A stretch of 64,000 bases of DNA, from positions 3,095,634-3,159,633 of the forward strand of contig JAXLZC010000001.1 in the NCBI GenBank assembly GCA_046351095.1. Direction: 5' to 3'. The notes below the pieces were generated by a model. That model ran no database searches. It was given only the letters and a program-made list of their open reading frames with translations, and had not been told where the DNA came from. This document shows positions 52,530 to 61,474 of this stretch, one piece after another; within the stretch, counting starts at the first letter, position 1; every line of letters starts with the position of its first letter. This DNA is from BQWY01 sp046351095 (GTDB lineage Bacteria > Nitrospirota > Nitrospiria > Nitrospirales > Nitrospiraceae). The translations under genes and the position numbers were made by a program.

Positions 52530-53317
52530 AGCTGCATCGGATCGTCGCGCTGCTGCAGCGGCACGTCTATCTCTACAAGCGCAGCCTGCCGCGGATCATG
52601 GAGATTTTTTATTGGCCGATGGTCGATTTGATCATCTGGGGCTTCATCAGCGTGTATCTGATGAAGATGCAGGGCCAGCTCTCCGGTGCCGTCACGTTTT
52701 TTCTGGGTGCGCTGATCCTTTGGGATATTTTGTTTCGCGCGCAGCAGGGCATCACGATCACGTTTCTGGAAGAAATCTGGGCGCGGAATCTGCTCAATCT
52801 GTTCGCCAGCCCGCTGAAGACGAGCGAGTTTTTGGCCGCCACGATGGCCATGAGTATTTTTAAGGTGACGGCTGTGTCGATCGTCATGGTCACGGCCGCC
52901 TATCTGCTCTACGACTACAATGTGTTCGTCATCGGCCTCGCCTTGGTGCCGTTCGTCGTAAGTCTCGTCGTCACGGGATGGAGCATCGGCGTCGTGACGA
53001 CGGCGCTCATCATGCGGTTCGGACAGGAAGCGGAAGTGCTCGCGTGGAGCATGGTGTTTCTCTTCCATCCGATTTCCTGCGTGTTTTACCCCATGGAGGT
53101 CCTGCCGCCGTGGCTGCAAGCCGTGGCGTGGATGAATCCGGCGGCGCACGTCTTCGAGGGGATGCGGGCCGTGCTGAAGGACGGAGCGATGCCGTTGACG
53201 CACCTCGGCTGGGCGACAGGGTTAAACGCCGCCGCGGCGATCGGGGCCGTGATGTTTTTTCAGGGGATGTTTCGGGTCTGTCGGGAAAAGGGGCTGCTGG
53301 TGCGGGTCGGCGAGTAG
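52526..53317 (+). CDS. ABC-2 type transporter permease
   Basis: The 263-residue protein has about six membrane segments (for example YWPMVDLIIWGFISVYLM, GALILWDILFRAQQGITITF, ALVPFVVSLVVTGWSIGVVT) and the ABC-2 signature region SMVFLFHPISCVFYPMEVLP followed by WLQAVAWMNPAAHVFEGMRA. The ATG at 52526 overlaps the ATPase stop (ATGA); longer open frame upstream lies in the ATPase gene. It pairs with the preceding ATPase. Substrate unknown. Confidence 0.9.
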   Translation: MKLHRIVALLQRHVYLYKRSLPRIMEIFYWPMVDLIIWGFISVYLMKMQGQLSGAVTFFLGALILWDILFRAQQGITITFLEEIWARNLLNLFASPLKTSEFLAATMAMSIFKVTAVSIVMVTAAYLLYDYNVFVIGLALVPFVVSLVVTGWSIGVVTTALIMRFGQEAEVLAWSMVFLFHPISCVFYPMEVLPPWLQAVAWMNPAAHVFEGMRAVLKDGAMPLTHLGWATGLNAAAAIGAVMFFQGMFRVCREKGLLVRVGE

Positions 53318-53360
53318 GGCTCATGTGCCTTCACGGCACGTACCCGCAAGTCAGCGAAGT

Positions 53361-53759
53361 TTACGCCGCCATCAACTGCGAACGGTCGTTGTGAGACGCG
53401 GAGAGCGTCGGCGCCGCGGCGATGACGGCCGGCGGCGTTTTTTCCGGTCCTTCCGTCTCGCCCAAGAGCCGCAGCAATTGATCGCGCGCGTCTTCGGCGT
53501 ACTTCACGAATTCCAATCCATACCGACCATCCTGTTCCCATCGGACGATCGACAACTCGACACCGACCGCCTGCGCCCGGTGCGGCACAGTGATGTCCAC
53601 CGCGACGTAGCTTCCCGGTTCGAGCGGCAGCGAGCTGCGCACTTGGCAGCCGGATGGAGACAGGTTCAGCATTGTGCCGCCGCCCATGTTGTCGTCGCTG
53701 AGGAGACGGACGTGGTACTGCACGGAAATGCGGGGGCGGCTGCGTCGGTGCCAATCCAT
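53361..53759 (-). CDS. PilZ-domain protein
   Basis: This 132-residue minus-strand protein has RRSRPRISVQYHVRLLSDD (RxxxR motif), a T-M-L-N-L-S-P-S-G segment matching the N/DxSxxG motif, and strands through YVAVDITVPHRAQAVG and WEQDGRYGLEFVKYAEDARD. It is probably a c-di-GMP receptor. Start: the codon at 53759-53757 has AAGGAGC eight bases upstream on its strand; an upstream in-frame start at 53906 would add 49 residues without a domain. It is the first of only two minus-strand genes here and converges on the ABC permease. Confidence 0.85.
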   Translation of the reverse strand: MDWHRRSRPRISVQYHVRLLSDDNMGGGTMLNLSPSGCQVRSSLPLEPGSYVAVDITVPHRAQAVGVELSIVRWEQDGRYGLEFVKYAEDARDQLLRLLGETEGPEKTPPAVIAAAPTLSASHNDRSQLMAA

Positions 53760-54087
53760 GGCTCGCGCTCCTTCGTCGAATGGTGTGAAGTCGTACCCTG
53801 TTTGTCGGCTGTGCCGACGGAATACTTGAGTCGGTCGGACCACCCCCGATCCTAGCCATCCATCCGGATCCGTTCGTCCCGTCTCTTTTGCCTGCCGACG
53901 TCGCACGGCACGAGGCCGTTCGCAATCCTATCGGAATCCGCTGCGAGAAAAGCAGAAACATCGCATGGGTAGCGGATTGGGCGCCGTTGTAGTAATCTCG
54001 ACCAGGATTTTATACGACAGTGAATTGCGGTAGTTGATATGTCTACGATCAAATGGATCTACTGAAGCACTAGAGGGAGGCCGGTCC
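53760..54087 (+). other. 328-base divergent intergenic region
   Basis: This region separates the minus-strand PilZ gene from the plus-strand Tat-signal binding protein and should contain promoters for both. One weak plus-strand candidate is TTGTAG (53987-53992), 18 bases, TATACG (54011-54016), about 70 bases before the ATG at 54088. The next gene's ribosome site GAGGGAGG lies near 54073. Nothing else is supported. Confidence 0.4.
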
Positions 54088-55368
54088 ATGCGTTTGATAT
54101 CGAGGCGGCACTGGTTGCGGTGGATGGCGTTGGGAAGCGGTGCGGTTGTCCTTGGGCAGTTTCGTGGTGCGGGGATGTCATCGGCCTGGGCCTCGTCGGA
54201 CATGGGCGACCATGCGGTGGGGCACACAGCGGGACCTAGGCCTGATGGTCGCCCGATCACGATCGGCATCATCGATCCGTTGACGGGACCGTACAGTACG
54301 TCATCGGTGCACGACGTACATGGGGCGCACGTGGCCGTCGATCGATTCAACCGGCAAGGCGGTGTGTTGGGGCGGCCCGTGCAGTTACTCGAAGCGGATG
54401 ACACCGGTCGTCCGGACACCGCCGCCGCGGCCGCTACGCGCTTCATCGAGCAGGATCGTGTTGATGTGTTGATGGGCACGTTCACCGGCGCGTGTGCGCG
54501 CGCAGTCGGTGAGGTCGCGCAGGCTGGGCAGCGGCTGTTTATGGTCACCGGCAGTCACGATCCTGAACTTACCGGCGCGCAGTGCCGACCCAACACGTTT
54601 GTCTTTATGCCGAATGCGATGATGTTGGCGCAGGCGGTCGCGCCCGCACTCGCCAAGGAGTACGGCGCACGGTGGTTCATGATCACGGCGGACACGGCCG
54701 ACAGCCGCTCCGCTGAGTCGGCCATGACGGACGCCTGTCGTGCGGTCGGCGGTGAAGTGATCGGGCGGGCGACGGTGCCGTTCGGCGCGACGGATTTTTC
54801 GGAGGCATTGGCTGCGGCCAAGGCGGCGGCGCCGCAGGCCATCGTGTTGAATGTCTACGGATGGGATCTCGTCCACGCACTGCATGGCTACGCCGCGGCC
54901 GAGTTGGCGAAGGCGAAGATCGGCCTCGGCGGCATGATTGCCGGCGAACAGATCGGGCGACCGCTTGGGTATGCGCACAATGCGGGTATCTGGGGACTCA
55001 TCTGGGATCCGAAGATCGACACGGAGGGATCGCGACGATTTGTGGCTGCTGTGGTCGAGAAGTACAACCACACGCCGACGTCGCGCTGCTACCTTGGCTA
55101 TGCGGCGATGACGCAGATTTTAGAGGCGATCCAACGGGCCGGGACGACGGATGCGACGGCGCTTCGTGCTGCGCTGGAAGGCCATTCGTTCGACGGACTG
55201 AAGGTCGGGCGCTCGTCGTTCCGTGCGGCCGATCATCAACACGTGCAGGATGTGTTGGTGGGAAAGGCCTACGGGAAAGAACTCGGCCTCGGCCACTATC
55301 GCATTCTCGACACTGCATCGGCCGAAAAAACCGGTGTGTTGTCGGTTCCGCAGCGTTGCCGACTGTAG
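54088..55368 (+). CDS. Tat-exported periplasmic ligand-binding protein (Peripla_BP_6 type)
   Basis: The 426-residue protein begins with a twin-arginine signal (SRRHWLRWMALGSGAVVLG), followed by the periplasmic-binding fold of urea/amide/branched-chain amino-acid receptors: ITIGIIDPLTGPYSTSS, HGAHVAVDRFNRQGGVLGRP, VDVLMGTFTGACARAVGEVA and the C-terminal YLGYAAMTQILEAIQRAGTT followed by ALRAALEGHSFDG. No permease or ATPase of this class is adjacent, so it is an orphan receptor, perhaps serving a remote transporter or a sensor. The ATG at 54088 has GAGGGAGG upstream. Export in folded form could reflect a bound cofactor; this is not shown. Confidence 0.87.
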   Translation: MRLISRRHWLRWMALGSGAVVLGQFRGAGMSSAWASSDMGDHAVGHTAGPRPDGRPITIGIIDPLTGPYSTSSVHDVHGAHVAVDRFNRQGGVLGRPVQLLEADDTGRPDTAAAAATRFIEQDRVDVLMGTFTGACARAVGEVAQAGQRLFMVTGSHDPELTGAQCRPNTFVFMPNAMMLAQAVAPALAKEYGARWFMITADTADSRSAESAMTDACRAVGGEVIGRATVPFGATDFSEALAAAKAAAPQAIVLNVYGWDLVHALHGYAAAELAKAKIGLGGMIAGEQIGRPLGYAHNAGIWGLIWDPKIDTEGSRRFVAAVVEKYNHTPTSRCYLGYAAMTQILEAIQRAGTTDATALRAALEGHSFDGLKVGRSSFRAADHQHVQDVLVGKAYGKELGLGHYRILDTASAEKTGVLSVPQRCRL

Positions 55369-55485
55369 CAACCTCGGTGCGGCTGCCCCGTCTGGTATTG
55401 GCTGCGGGTCCTGTGGTACATCTCGATCCTGTCCGCACAGCGCATGCCGGAGCGTCCGTCGCGAGACAGAGCCAGGAGTACCACC

Positions 55486-56181
55486 GTGACCGTCCTGCAA
55501 ACCTGCGATGCGCTCGACACCTTTTCCTTCCACGAACAGCCCGTCCTGGTCGTCGAGCAGTTCCTCCATTTAGACGAGCGGCAGCATCTGCGCGAGGGGA
55601 TGGCGCAGGCCAATTGGAAAGCGCTGCGAGACATTCCCCAAACCCGCGAGGATTTTCCCAATAGCGGTAATTGGGAAAAGGCGGAAATCCAGCCACCCTA
55701 CGGGCGATTCCTGATGGAGCGGCTCGCGCTCCCTTGCATCAAAAACTACGTGGAGTCGTTCCCCAACATCACCGGCCTCCATATCGGATTCAGCTACTAC
55801 AGCTACGGGGCAGGCGACTGCCTGCTGACCCACGACGATACGGCGCAGGGCGGCGGCGGTCCACGCGCGCCGAGGCGCCGGTTGGCCGCCGTGTTGTATT
55901 TGCATGAGGAATGGCATCCGGATTGGGGCGGCGAGTTGATCGTCTACGACACCCGTCGTCCTGGTGGGCGCGCGACGGGTGCGCCCCAGGGGGGAGATGG
56001 TCGCACGCAGCCGTCGACAACGGAGATGGCCGAACTCCGCATCAGCCACTGCATCGCCCCGCGCCCGGGATCGCTTGTCGTGTTCACGGTCCCACGATTC
56101 CATCGAGTCTGTCGTGTCGACCCCACTGCCGGCGCGCATAAGCGCCTCTCCATTGCCGGCTGGTTCATGACCCAGCACTAA
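55486..56181 (+). CDS. 2OG-Fe(II) oxygenase, prolyl-hydroxylase-like
   Basis: The 231-residue protein matches the 2-oxoglutarate/Fe(II) double-stranded beta-helix family: the metal HxD motif at His116-Asp118 (CLLTHDDTAQ), RRLAAVLYLHEEWHPDWGGE with LIVYDT, and the distal His with 2OG-binding Arg (FTVPRFHRVCRVD, HKRLSIAGWF). These enzymes hydroxylate protein, amino-acid or small-molecule substrates. The GTG at 55486 is chosen because AGGAG (55474-55478) sits seven bases before it; an ATG at 55444 has no ribosome site. No signal peptide is seen. The substrate is unknown; neighbours give no clear pathway. Confidence 0.86.
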   Translation: MTVLQTCDALDTFSFHEQPVLVVEQFLHLDERQHLREGMAQANWKALRDIPQTREDFPNSGNWEKAEIQPPYGRFLMERLALPCIKNYVESFPNITGLHIGFSYYSYGAGDCLLTHDDTAQGGGGPRAPRRRLAAVLYLHEEWHPDWGGELIVYDTRRPGGRATGAPQGGDGRTQPSTTEMAELRISHCIAPRPGSLVVFTVPRFHRVCRVDPTAGAHKRLSIAGWFMTQH

Positions 56182-56213
56182 CCGAGACTCCGGTCGTTGC
56201 GTTTCCCTCTCGA

Positions 56214-56627
56214 CTACGGACGGGAAAGCGTTCGTACGTAGGCGAGCACGTCCTGTTGCCGCTGCGGGGAGAGGCGGGGGCTCCACGGCGGCATATTCGT
56301 CGTGCCGCGATGGATCGTTTCGAGCAGCTTTTCATTCGGCTTGCCTGTGGTGTGCGGCGAGGTCAGGTCTGCCGGAGATCGTCCGAGCAATCGATAGCCG
56401 TCACCCGAGCCTGTCGGGCCATGGCAGGCGACACAATACCGTTCGAAGAGCGCCTTCCCTTTAATCGGGTCTCCGGCCTGTCCCGCGGCAGGCGTGCGCG
56501 GCGTGTTGTTAGGCCCTGTCTCGGCCATACTCGACGCCGGGATAACGACATGCAGTACGGCGACAAGGCCGGCCAGCCGATAACCCATTCTCCTTATCGT
56601 TGTGCCTGACGACGGTCGAGAGTCCAT
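56214..56627 (-). CDS. Monohaem c-type cytochrome
   Basis: The 137-residue minus-strand protein has an N-terminal signal (MGYRLAGLVAVLHVVIPASS region), a single CVACH haem motif in KGKALFERYCVACHGPTGSG and a distal Met in the NMPPWSPRLSPQRQQDVLAY segment, so it is a class I cytochrome c. The start at 56627 has GGAGG four bases upstream; an internal ATG at 56588 would give a shorter signal but its AAGGAG is too close. It is convergent with the oxygenase. An electron shuttle in the periplasm is likely. Confidence 0.88.
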   Translation of the reverse strand: MDSRPSSGTTIRRMGYRLAGLVAVLHVVIPASSMAETGPNNTPRTPAAGQAGDPIKGKALFERYCVACHGPTGSGDGYRLLGRSPADLTSPHTTGKPNEKLLETIHRGTTNMPPWSPRLSPQRQQDVLAYVRTLSRP

Positions 56628-56696
56628 ACGTCCTCCATTCGACGCTCTCCTTCGATTGTGCCGAAGTGCGGCACCCTGCGCAAATCCTCAATTAAC

Positions 56697-56724
56697 TTTC
56701 TGATTTGTAGGATCCGTCTAGAAT
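56697..56724 (+). promoter_or_regulatory. Weak candidate promoter before the GGDEF gene
   Basis: TTTCTG (56697-56702), sixteen bases, TAGAAT (56719-56724) is a poor -35 with a fair -10. The 204-base gap between the divergent cytochrome and GGDEF genes must hold promoters for both; this is the only candidate I can point to. Confidence 0.25.
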
Positions 56725-56831
56725 CGACCTGTAGTAGCTGGGACTACGCCTAGACCCGTTGTCGCACGGATCGTTCGTGCGCGCGGTCGAGGTTCGGCGA
56801 TAGGTCGCGCGGTACGCAAGGACGCAGAGGC

Positions 56832-58928
56832 ATGTCGGATTCCGTAAGCGATTCTACAGGGGAAACCGGTCACGCCGTCGGCCACGACGGGCTCTCGCCC
56901 GACATGTCGATGGTGGCCGTCGCCGACGGCGTGAACCAAGGGCCGCCCACGACGCCGTGGGAACGGTTCAAGACGCAGGCGGCGCTGCACATCGACACGT
57001 TGGAAACGGCAGCCACGGCGTTGATCGAGGGGCAAGCGGCGAGCGGTATCGTTCCTGACGCCTATCTCGGCGCGCGTTCGTTGGAGCAAGCATTCACCAC
57101 CAGAGGTTTATACGAAGGGGCGCGTGTCGCGCGCGATCTGGCGAAGGTGTTGGACGGCGCGAATATGCTGTTCCCGCCGCAACTGCTGCAGATCTGCGAA
57201 TTGATCGTGCAGTTGGAGTCGGAACTGGGGCAAGCCGCCAAGCCCATGGCGATCGAAGCCGGGCGGGATGCGGAAGGTCCGCTGGTCGTCGTGGTGGCGC
57301 GCGACCGGAGTTTGGCGACGCGACTGATGCAGGCGCCGAGCGGCCGATCGTTTCATGCGGTCTGGGCCGAATTTCCCAACACGGTCGGCGATCTGCTGGC
57401 GGGAGCGGCGCCGACCGCCGCCGTGCTCGATCTCCATGCGGGCGACAGCGTCGAGCGTGGTCTCCTCCTGCTGGACGAATTTTCCAACCATGTGCCGCCG
57501 ATTCCCGTCGTGGTGTTGTTGCATCACGATGCGATGAGGTACCGGCTCGAAGTGGCGCGGCGCGGCGCCCGGATGGCGGCGCCGATCGATCTGCCGCTCG
57601 ATGCGTTGGCCGACGCCGTCGCCGGCGTCGTCGCGTTGGTGCGCGCATCGGCGCCGAAAGTGTTGGCCGTCGACAACGATCCCACCGTGCTCGGCACGGT
57701 CGGCAGCGTCTTGGACGCGCGCGGGCTCGATGTGACGACCCTCGGCGATTCGAGTCGATTCTGGGATGTGTTCAATCAGAATGTGCCGGACATGGTCGTG
57801 GCGGCCGCGGAAATGGCGCCCGTCACAGGGCTCGAACTGTGCCGAGGCATTCGGGACGATCCGTTCTGGCGATTGATGCCGGTCGTGATGTTGACCGGGC
57901 AGAACGACGCGGTTTCGATCGAGCGGGTATTCGCGGCGGGCGCCGACGATTGTGTGGCGAAGCCGGTGGTGGGGCCGGAGCTGATCGCGCGGATCGCGAA
58001 CCGCCTTGAGCGCTTCTACTTACAGCGGCAGCAGGCCGGCACCGACGGACTGACCGGCGTTGCGAGCCGTCCGAACGCCGACCATCACGTGCGGCGATTG
58101 ATACGGATGGCGGCGCGCAGCCGATTGCCGCTGACGCTCGTCGCACTCGATGTGGACGGCTTGGGAGAGATCAATCGCCTACACGGTATTCCCGCTGGCG
58201 ATGCGGTGCTGCGTCGGCTCGGGCAAATCTTGCTGCGGACACTGCGCGCGGAAGACGCGGTGGTGCGGTTGGGCGGCGACGAGTTCATCGTGGCGATGTA
58301 CAACGCGCGCAAGCAGGACGCGGTGTTGCGCATCCAAACCGTGCTCGATTCGTTGGCGCAGGAGTCGTTTCCGGAATTGCAGCAGGGCGCGCTCACGCCG
58401 CGGTTCAGCGCGGCCGTCGTGCAGTACTTATTGGAAGGCAGCGACCTACAGTGGTTGCACGACGCGGCCGGCCAATTGTTGGCGCAGATCAAAGCCGCCG
58501 GCGGCGGGCAGATCTTGGCGGCCATCCACGAGTCGGCGGACGATCAAGATGAAGCGGCTTACGACGTGGCGATCGTGGAAGAGGACGAAAGTGTCGCGAG
58601 CCTCATGCATCGTGCGCTGATGACGCAGGGCGTGCGCCCGATCTGGATCCGCGACGGCGAGACCGCAGTGCACAAATTGAGCGGCGCGACACCGATCGTC
58701 AGAGCCAAGGTGATCGTGTTGGAACTCGATCTGCCTGGACTGGACGGTATGGCGGTGCTGCGTCGTCTGTCGGACGACCATGTGTTGACGAAAACGAAGG
58801 TCATCGTGCTGACCAATCGCGCCAACGAAGATGAAGTCGTGGCGGCTTTCGAGACGGGCGCCTTCGACTATGTGGCGAAACCGTTCAGCATTCGTGTGTT
58901 GACGCAACGCATCCGGCGCGCCTTGTAA
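56832..58928 (+). CDS. Multi-receiver GGDEF protein, probable diguanylate cyclase
   Basis: The 698-residue protein has a helical N-terminus (about 40-140, Hpt-like: ALHIDTLETAATALIEGQ), a first receiver-like domain (about 150-265, VLDLHAGD), a second (about 275-390, VLAVDNDPTVLGTVGSVLDA), a GGDEF domain (about 400-560, RLGGDEFIVAM, GGDEF near 481) and a third receiver (about 575-698). In the second receiver the acceptor position reads Ala (VVAAAEM, near residue 324). In the third it reads Glu631 (VLELDLPGLDG), a substitution that can mimic phosphorylation. The GGDEF motif is intact, so c-di-GMP synthesis is likely. It heads a putative exopolysaccharide locus. Confidence 0.88.
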   Translation: MSDSVSDSTGETGHAVGHDGLSPDMSMVAVADGVNQGPPTTPWERFKTQAALHIDTLETAATALIEGQAASGIVPDAYLGARSLEQAFTTRGLYEGARVARDLAKVLDGANMLFPPQLLQICELIVQLESELGQAAKPMAIEAGRDAEGPLVVVVARDRSLATRLMQAPSGRSFHAVWAEFPNTVGDLLAGAAPTAAVLDLHAGDSVERGLLLLDEFSNHVPPIPVVVLLHHDAMRYRLEVARRGARMAAPIDLPLDALADAVAGVVALVRASAPKVLAVDNDPTVLGTVGSVLDARGLDVTTLGDSSRFWDVFNQNVPDMVVAAAEMAPVTGLELCRGIRDDPFWRLMPVVMLTGQNDAVSIERVFAAGADDCVAKPVVGPELIARIANRLERFYLQRQQAGTDGLTGVASRPNADHHVRRLIRMAARSRLPLTLVALDVDGLGEINRLHGIPAGDAVLRRLGQILLRTLRAEDAVVRLGGDEFIVAMYNARKQDAVLRIQTVLDSLAQESFPELQQGALTPRFSAAVVQYLLEGSDLQWLHDAAGQLLAQIKAAGGGQILAAIHESADDQDEAAYDVAIVEEDESVASLMHRALMTQGVRPIWIRDGETAVHKLSGATPIVRAKVIVLELDLPGLDGMAVLRRLSDDHVLTKTKVIVLTNRANEDEVVAAFETGAFDYVAKPFSIRVLTQRIRRAL

Positions 58929-58967
58929 CGAGCCAAGCGCTGTGAGCGACCTAACCACGTATCGACC

Positions 58968-60032
58968 ATGAGCGACGAATTTATCCTCGAGCTGCTGTGG
59001 ACGGCCCTCCTGTGGGAGGGTGCGATCATGGTGTTTGCGCTCGCGATGTTGTTCGGGCACGCGCTCTGGATCCAATGGGAAGCGCAGCACTATGCGGCGG
59101 ATATGGCGTCGGGGCGGACGGCGTTGACCCGCGCATTGGGCACCGGCGCGCTTGCGCCGGAGGACAGCGCGGCCTTGCGGAGGCTGCCGCTGAATCGTCA
59201 GGTCGGGTTGGTTCACGAATGGGGGACGAATTTGAGCGGGCGCGGCGCCGATATCGTCGGCGCGCTCAGCGAGCAACTGGGGTTGATGCGCGCGGCGGAG
59301 CGGATGTGCCGCAGTTGGTGGTGGTCGCGTCGTGTACGCGGCGTGCGGATTCTGACGGTGTTGGTCGCAGGCAACGCGATCGTGCCGCCGATGTTTCAGG
59401 ACCGTTCTCCGGTTGTCCGTGCACAGGTGGCGTACTGGGCAGCCAGCCATCCGACGCCTGCGTCGATTGAGGCCTTGTTGGCGATGCTGAGTGACCCGGA
59501 TCGATTCTGTCGCTTCGCCGCAATGGACGCGTTGCATCGCATGGGGACGGTCGTCATCGACCCATTGGTGCAATTTGTGACGACGCAAGACGGACCGCAG
59601 GTCGATCTGGCCATGTCGGTGATTTCCGTCATGGGCGATGAACATTTCCTCCACGTCGCAAAAACCATGATCGTGGCGGAGCGTGCGGTGACGAGAGCGT
59701 TCGCCGCGAAGGTGTTGGGTGCTGTCGGCGGCGTGGGCCATCTGTCGCTGTTGTTGGATCGGTGCGCCGACCCGGTCGCGACCGTCCGCGAGGCTGCGGT
59801 GACCGCTGTGGGTAATCTCGGACATTGGCCCGCAGCGCCGCGCGTCGCGAAGCTGTTGGGCGATCCCGAATGGATCGTGCGGCACGCCGCCGCGTTGGCC
59901 TTGCGCAATCTCGGCGCGCCTGGACGCTTGTTTTTACGCCAAGCCCTCAAGGGAACGGATCGATACGCGGTGGACATGGCGCGTCACGTCCTCGGGCTAC
60001 CCATGCCGGGACAAACGGCGAGGGCCGCATGA
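58968..60032 (+). CDS. HEAT-repeat protein with N-terminal membrane segment
   Basis: The 354-residue protein has one N-terminal membrane helix (LLWEGAIMVFALAMLFGHAL) and a soluble region of HEAT/PBS-lyase-like helical repeats, such as DRSPVVRAQVAYWAASHPTP, DPDRFCRFAAMDALHRMG, DPVATVREAAVTAVGNLGHW and DPEWIVRHAAALALRNLG. HEAT repeats are protein-binding scaffolds. Its stop overlaps the start of the glycosyltransferase gene (ATGA), so it may be a partner or assembly platform for that enzyme. No catalytic motif is seen. Confidence 0.82.
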   Translation: MSDEFILELLWTALLWEGAIMVFALAMLFGHALWIQWEAQHYAADMASGRTALTRALGTGALAPEDSAALRRLPLNRQVGLVHEWGTNLSGRGADIVGALSEQLGLMRAAERMCRSWWWSRRVRGVRILTVLVAGNAIVPPMFQDRSPVVRAQVAYWAASHPTPASIEALLAMLSDPDRFCRFAAMDALHRMGTVVIDPLVQFVTTQDGPQVDLAMSVISVMGDEHFLHVAKTMIVAERAVTRAFAAKVLGAVGGVGHLSLLLDRCADPVATVREAAVTAVGNLGHWPAAPRVAKLLGDPEWIVRHAAALALRNLGAPGRLFLRQALKGTDRYAVDMARHVLGLPMPGQTARAA

Positions 60033-61474
60033 ACGACTTTCTGACGAATACAGTGATGCCGATCCTGCTGGGCATCGAGTGGGTGATCCTCGGGTATTTT
60101 CTGATGGTCACGACGTTGTATGCCGTGTTGCTTGTCAGCGCGGGCATTGACCTGCGTCCGCATCTGTTGAAAGAACGCGGCGAAAACCGGCGCCGTTTGT
60201 TGCAGTCCGCCATGGTGCCGCGGATCAGTTTGATCGCGCCCGCCTTCAACGAGGGAAAAACCATCGCCGACAGCGTGCGCGCCTTGTTGGGACTGCAGTA
60301 TCCACGTTTGGAAGTCGTCGTCGTGAACGATGGGTCCAAGGACAACACGCTGGCCGTGCTGCAAGACCAGTTCGACCTCGTGGACGTGCATCCGATTTTC
60401 CGGCGCCGTATCCAAACCAAACCGGTGCTCGCGCTGTACCGCTCGCGCATTCATCCGAATTTGATCGTGGTCGACAAGGAAAACGGCGGAAAGGCCGATG
60501 CGTTGAACGTCGGCTTGAACATCGCGCAGGAAGAATTGGTCTGCGCGATCGACGCGGACACGTTGATCGAAGCCGATGCGCTGCAACGGATGGTCCGGCC
60601 CTTTCTGGAATCCGATCAAGTCGTTGCGGCCGGCGCGACGATCCGTCCGGTGAACGACTGCACGGTGCAGGGCGGGCGTGTGACCAAGCTACGCGTGCCG
60701 CGTCGGTTGATCGCGGGTGTGCAGGTGGCCGAGTACCTCCGCGCGTTCCTATTCGGCCGCTTGGGATGGAACCGGCTTGGCGGCAATTTGATCATCTCTG
60801 GCGCATTCGGATTGTTCCGCCGCGAAGCCGTCATCGAGTCCGGCGGGTATCGTCACGACACGGTCGGGGAAGACATGGAATTGGTCGTGCGGTTGCGCCG
60901 ATTGGGCTACGAACGCAAACAAGCGCAGGACGTGGTGTTTATTCCCGATCCCGTCGCCTGGACTGAAGTGCCTGAGTCGATGCGTGTGTTAGGGCGCCAG
61001 CGCGACCGATGGCATCGAGGACTCGCAGACGTGTTGTGGCGGCATCGTCGGCTGTTCTTCAACCCGCGCTACGGCTCGTTGGGGATGGTCGCCGTGCCGT
61101 ATTTCGTGATCGTCGAATTATTCGCGCCGGTGATAGAAGCCGTTGGCCTCATCATCAGCGCGTTTTTGTTGTGGATGGGCGGCGGTAACCAACACGTGGC
61201 GATTCTGTTTTTCCTCGTCGCCTACGGCTACGGCACGATGCTGTCGATTTGGACGCTCGTCATCGAGGAATACAGTTTCCGACGAATCGACTCGTTGGTG
61301 GATCGGGCGCTGCTGATCGGATGGTCGTTGGTCGAGAACCTCGGTTATCGCCAGGTCACGGTCTATTGGCGGTTACGCGGCTTGGTGAAGTATTGGCGCG
61401 GTCGGAAAGATTGGGGAACGATGGAGCGAGCCGGGTTCAAGAAGGTGGCACCAGTCGGGGTGCCGGCGAAATGA
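60029..61474 (+). CDS. Processive membrane glycosyltransferase 2 (PgaC/BcsA-like)
   Basis: The 481-residue protein has N-terminal and C-terminal membrane helices (PILLGIEWVILGYFLMVTTL; VPYFVIVELFAPVIEAVGLI) around a GT2 domain. Motifs: LIAPAFNEGKTIADSVRALL, VVNDGSKDNT, ENGGKADALNVGL, the DxD AIDADT, VGEDMELVVRL (TED-like) and QRDRWHRGL (the QxxRW of processive synthases). Such enzymes polymerise and export beta-linked polysaccharides such as poly-N-acetylglucosamine. Product identity cannot be read from sequence. ATG 60029 overlaps the HEAT gene stop, and its own stop overlaps the next ATG. Confidence 0.9.
   Translation: MNDFLTNTVMPILLGIEWVILGYFLMVTTLYAVLLVSAGIDLRPHLLKERGENRRRLLQSAMVPRISLIAPAFNEGKTIADSVRALLGLQYPRLEVVVVNDGSKDNTLAVLQDQFDLVDVHPIFRRRIQTKPVLALYRSRIHPNLIVVDKENGGKADALNVGLNIAQEELVCAIDADTLIEADALQRMVRPFLESDQVVAAGATIRPVNDCTVQGGRVTKLRVPRRLIAGVQVAEYLRAFLFGRLGWNRLGGNLIISGAFGLFRREAVIESGGYRHDTVGEDMELVVRLRRLGYERKQAQDVVFIPDPVAWTEVPESMRVLGRQRDRWHRGLADVLWRHRRLFFNPRYGSLGMVAVPYFVIVELFAPVIEAVGLIISAFLLWMGGGNQHVAILFFLVAYGYGTMLSIWTLVIEEYSFRRIDSLVDRALLIGWSLVENLGYRQVTVYWRLRGLVKYWRGRKDWGTMERAGFKKVAPVGVPAK

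Noticed and set aside
58446..59885. 479-residue minus-strand open frame
   Set aside because: It is antisense to the GGDEF and HEAT-repeat genes, which have clear domain motifs; the composition is shadow-like.
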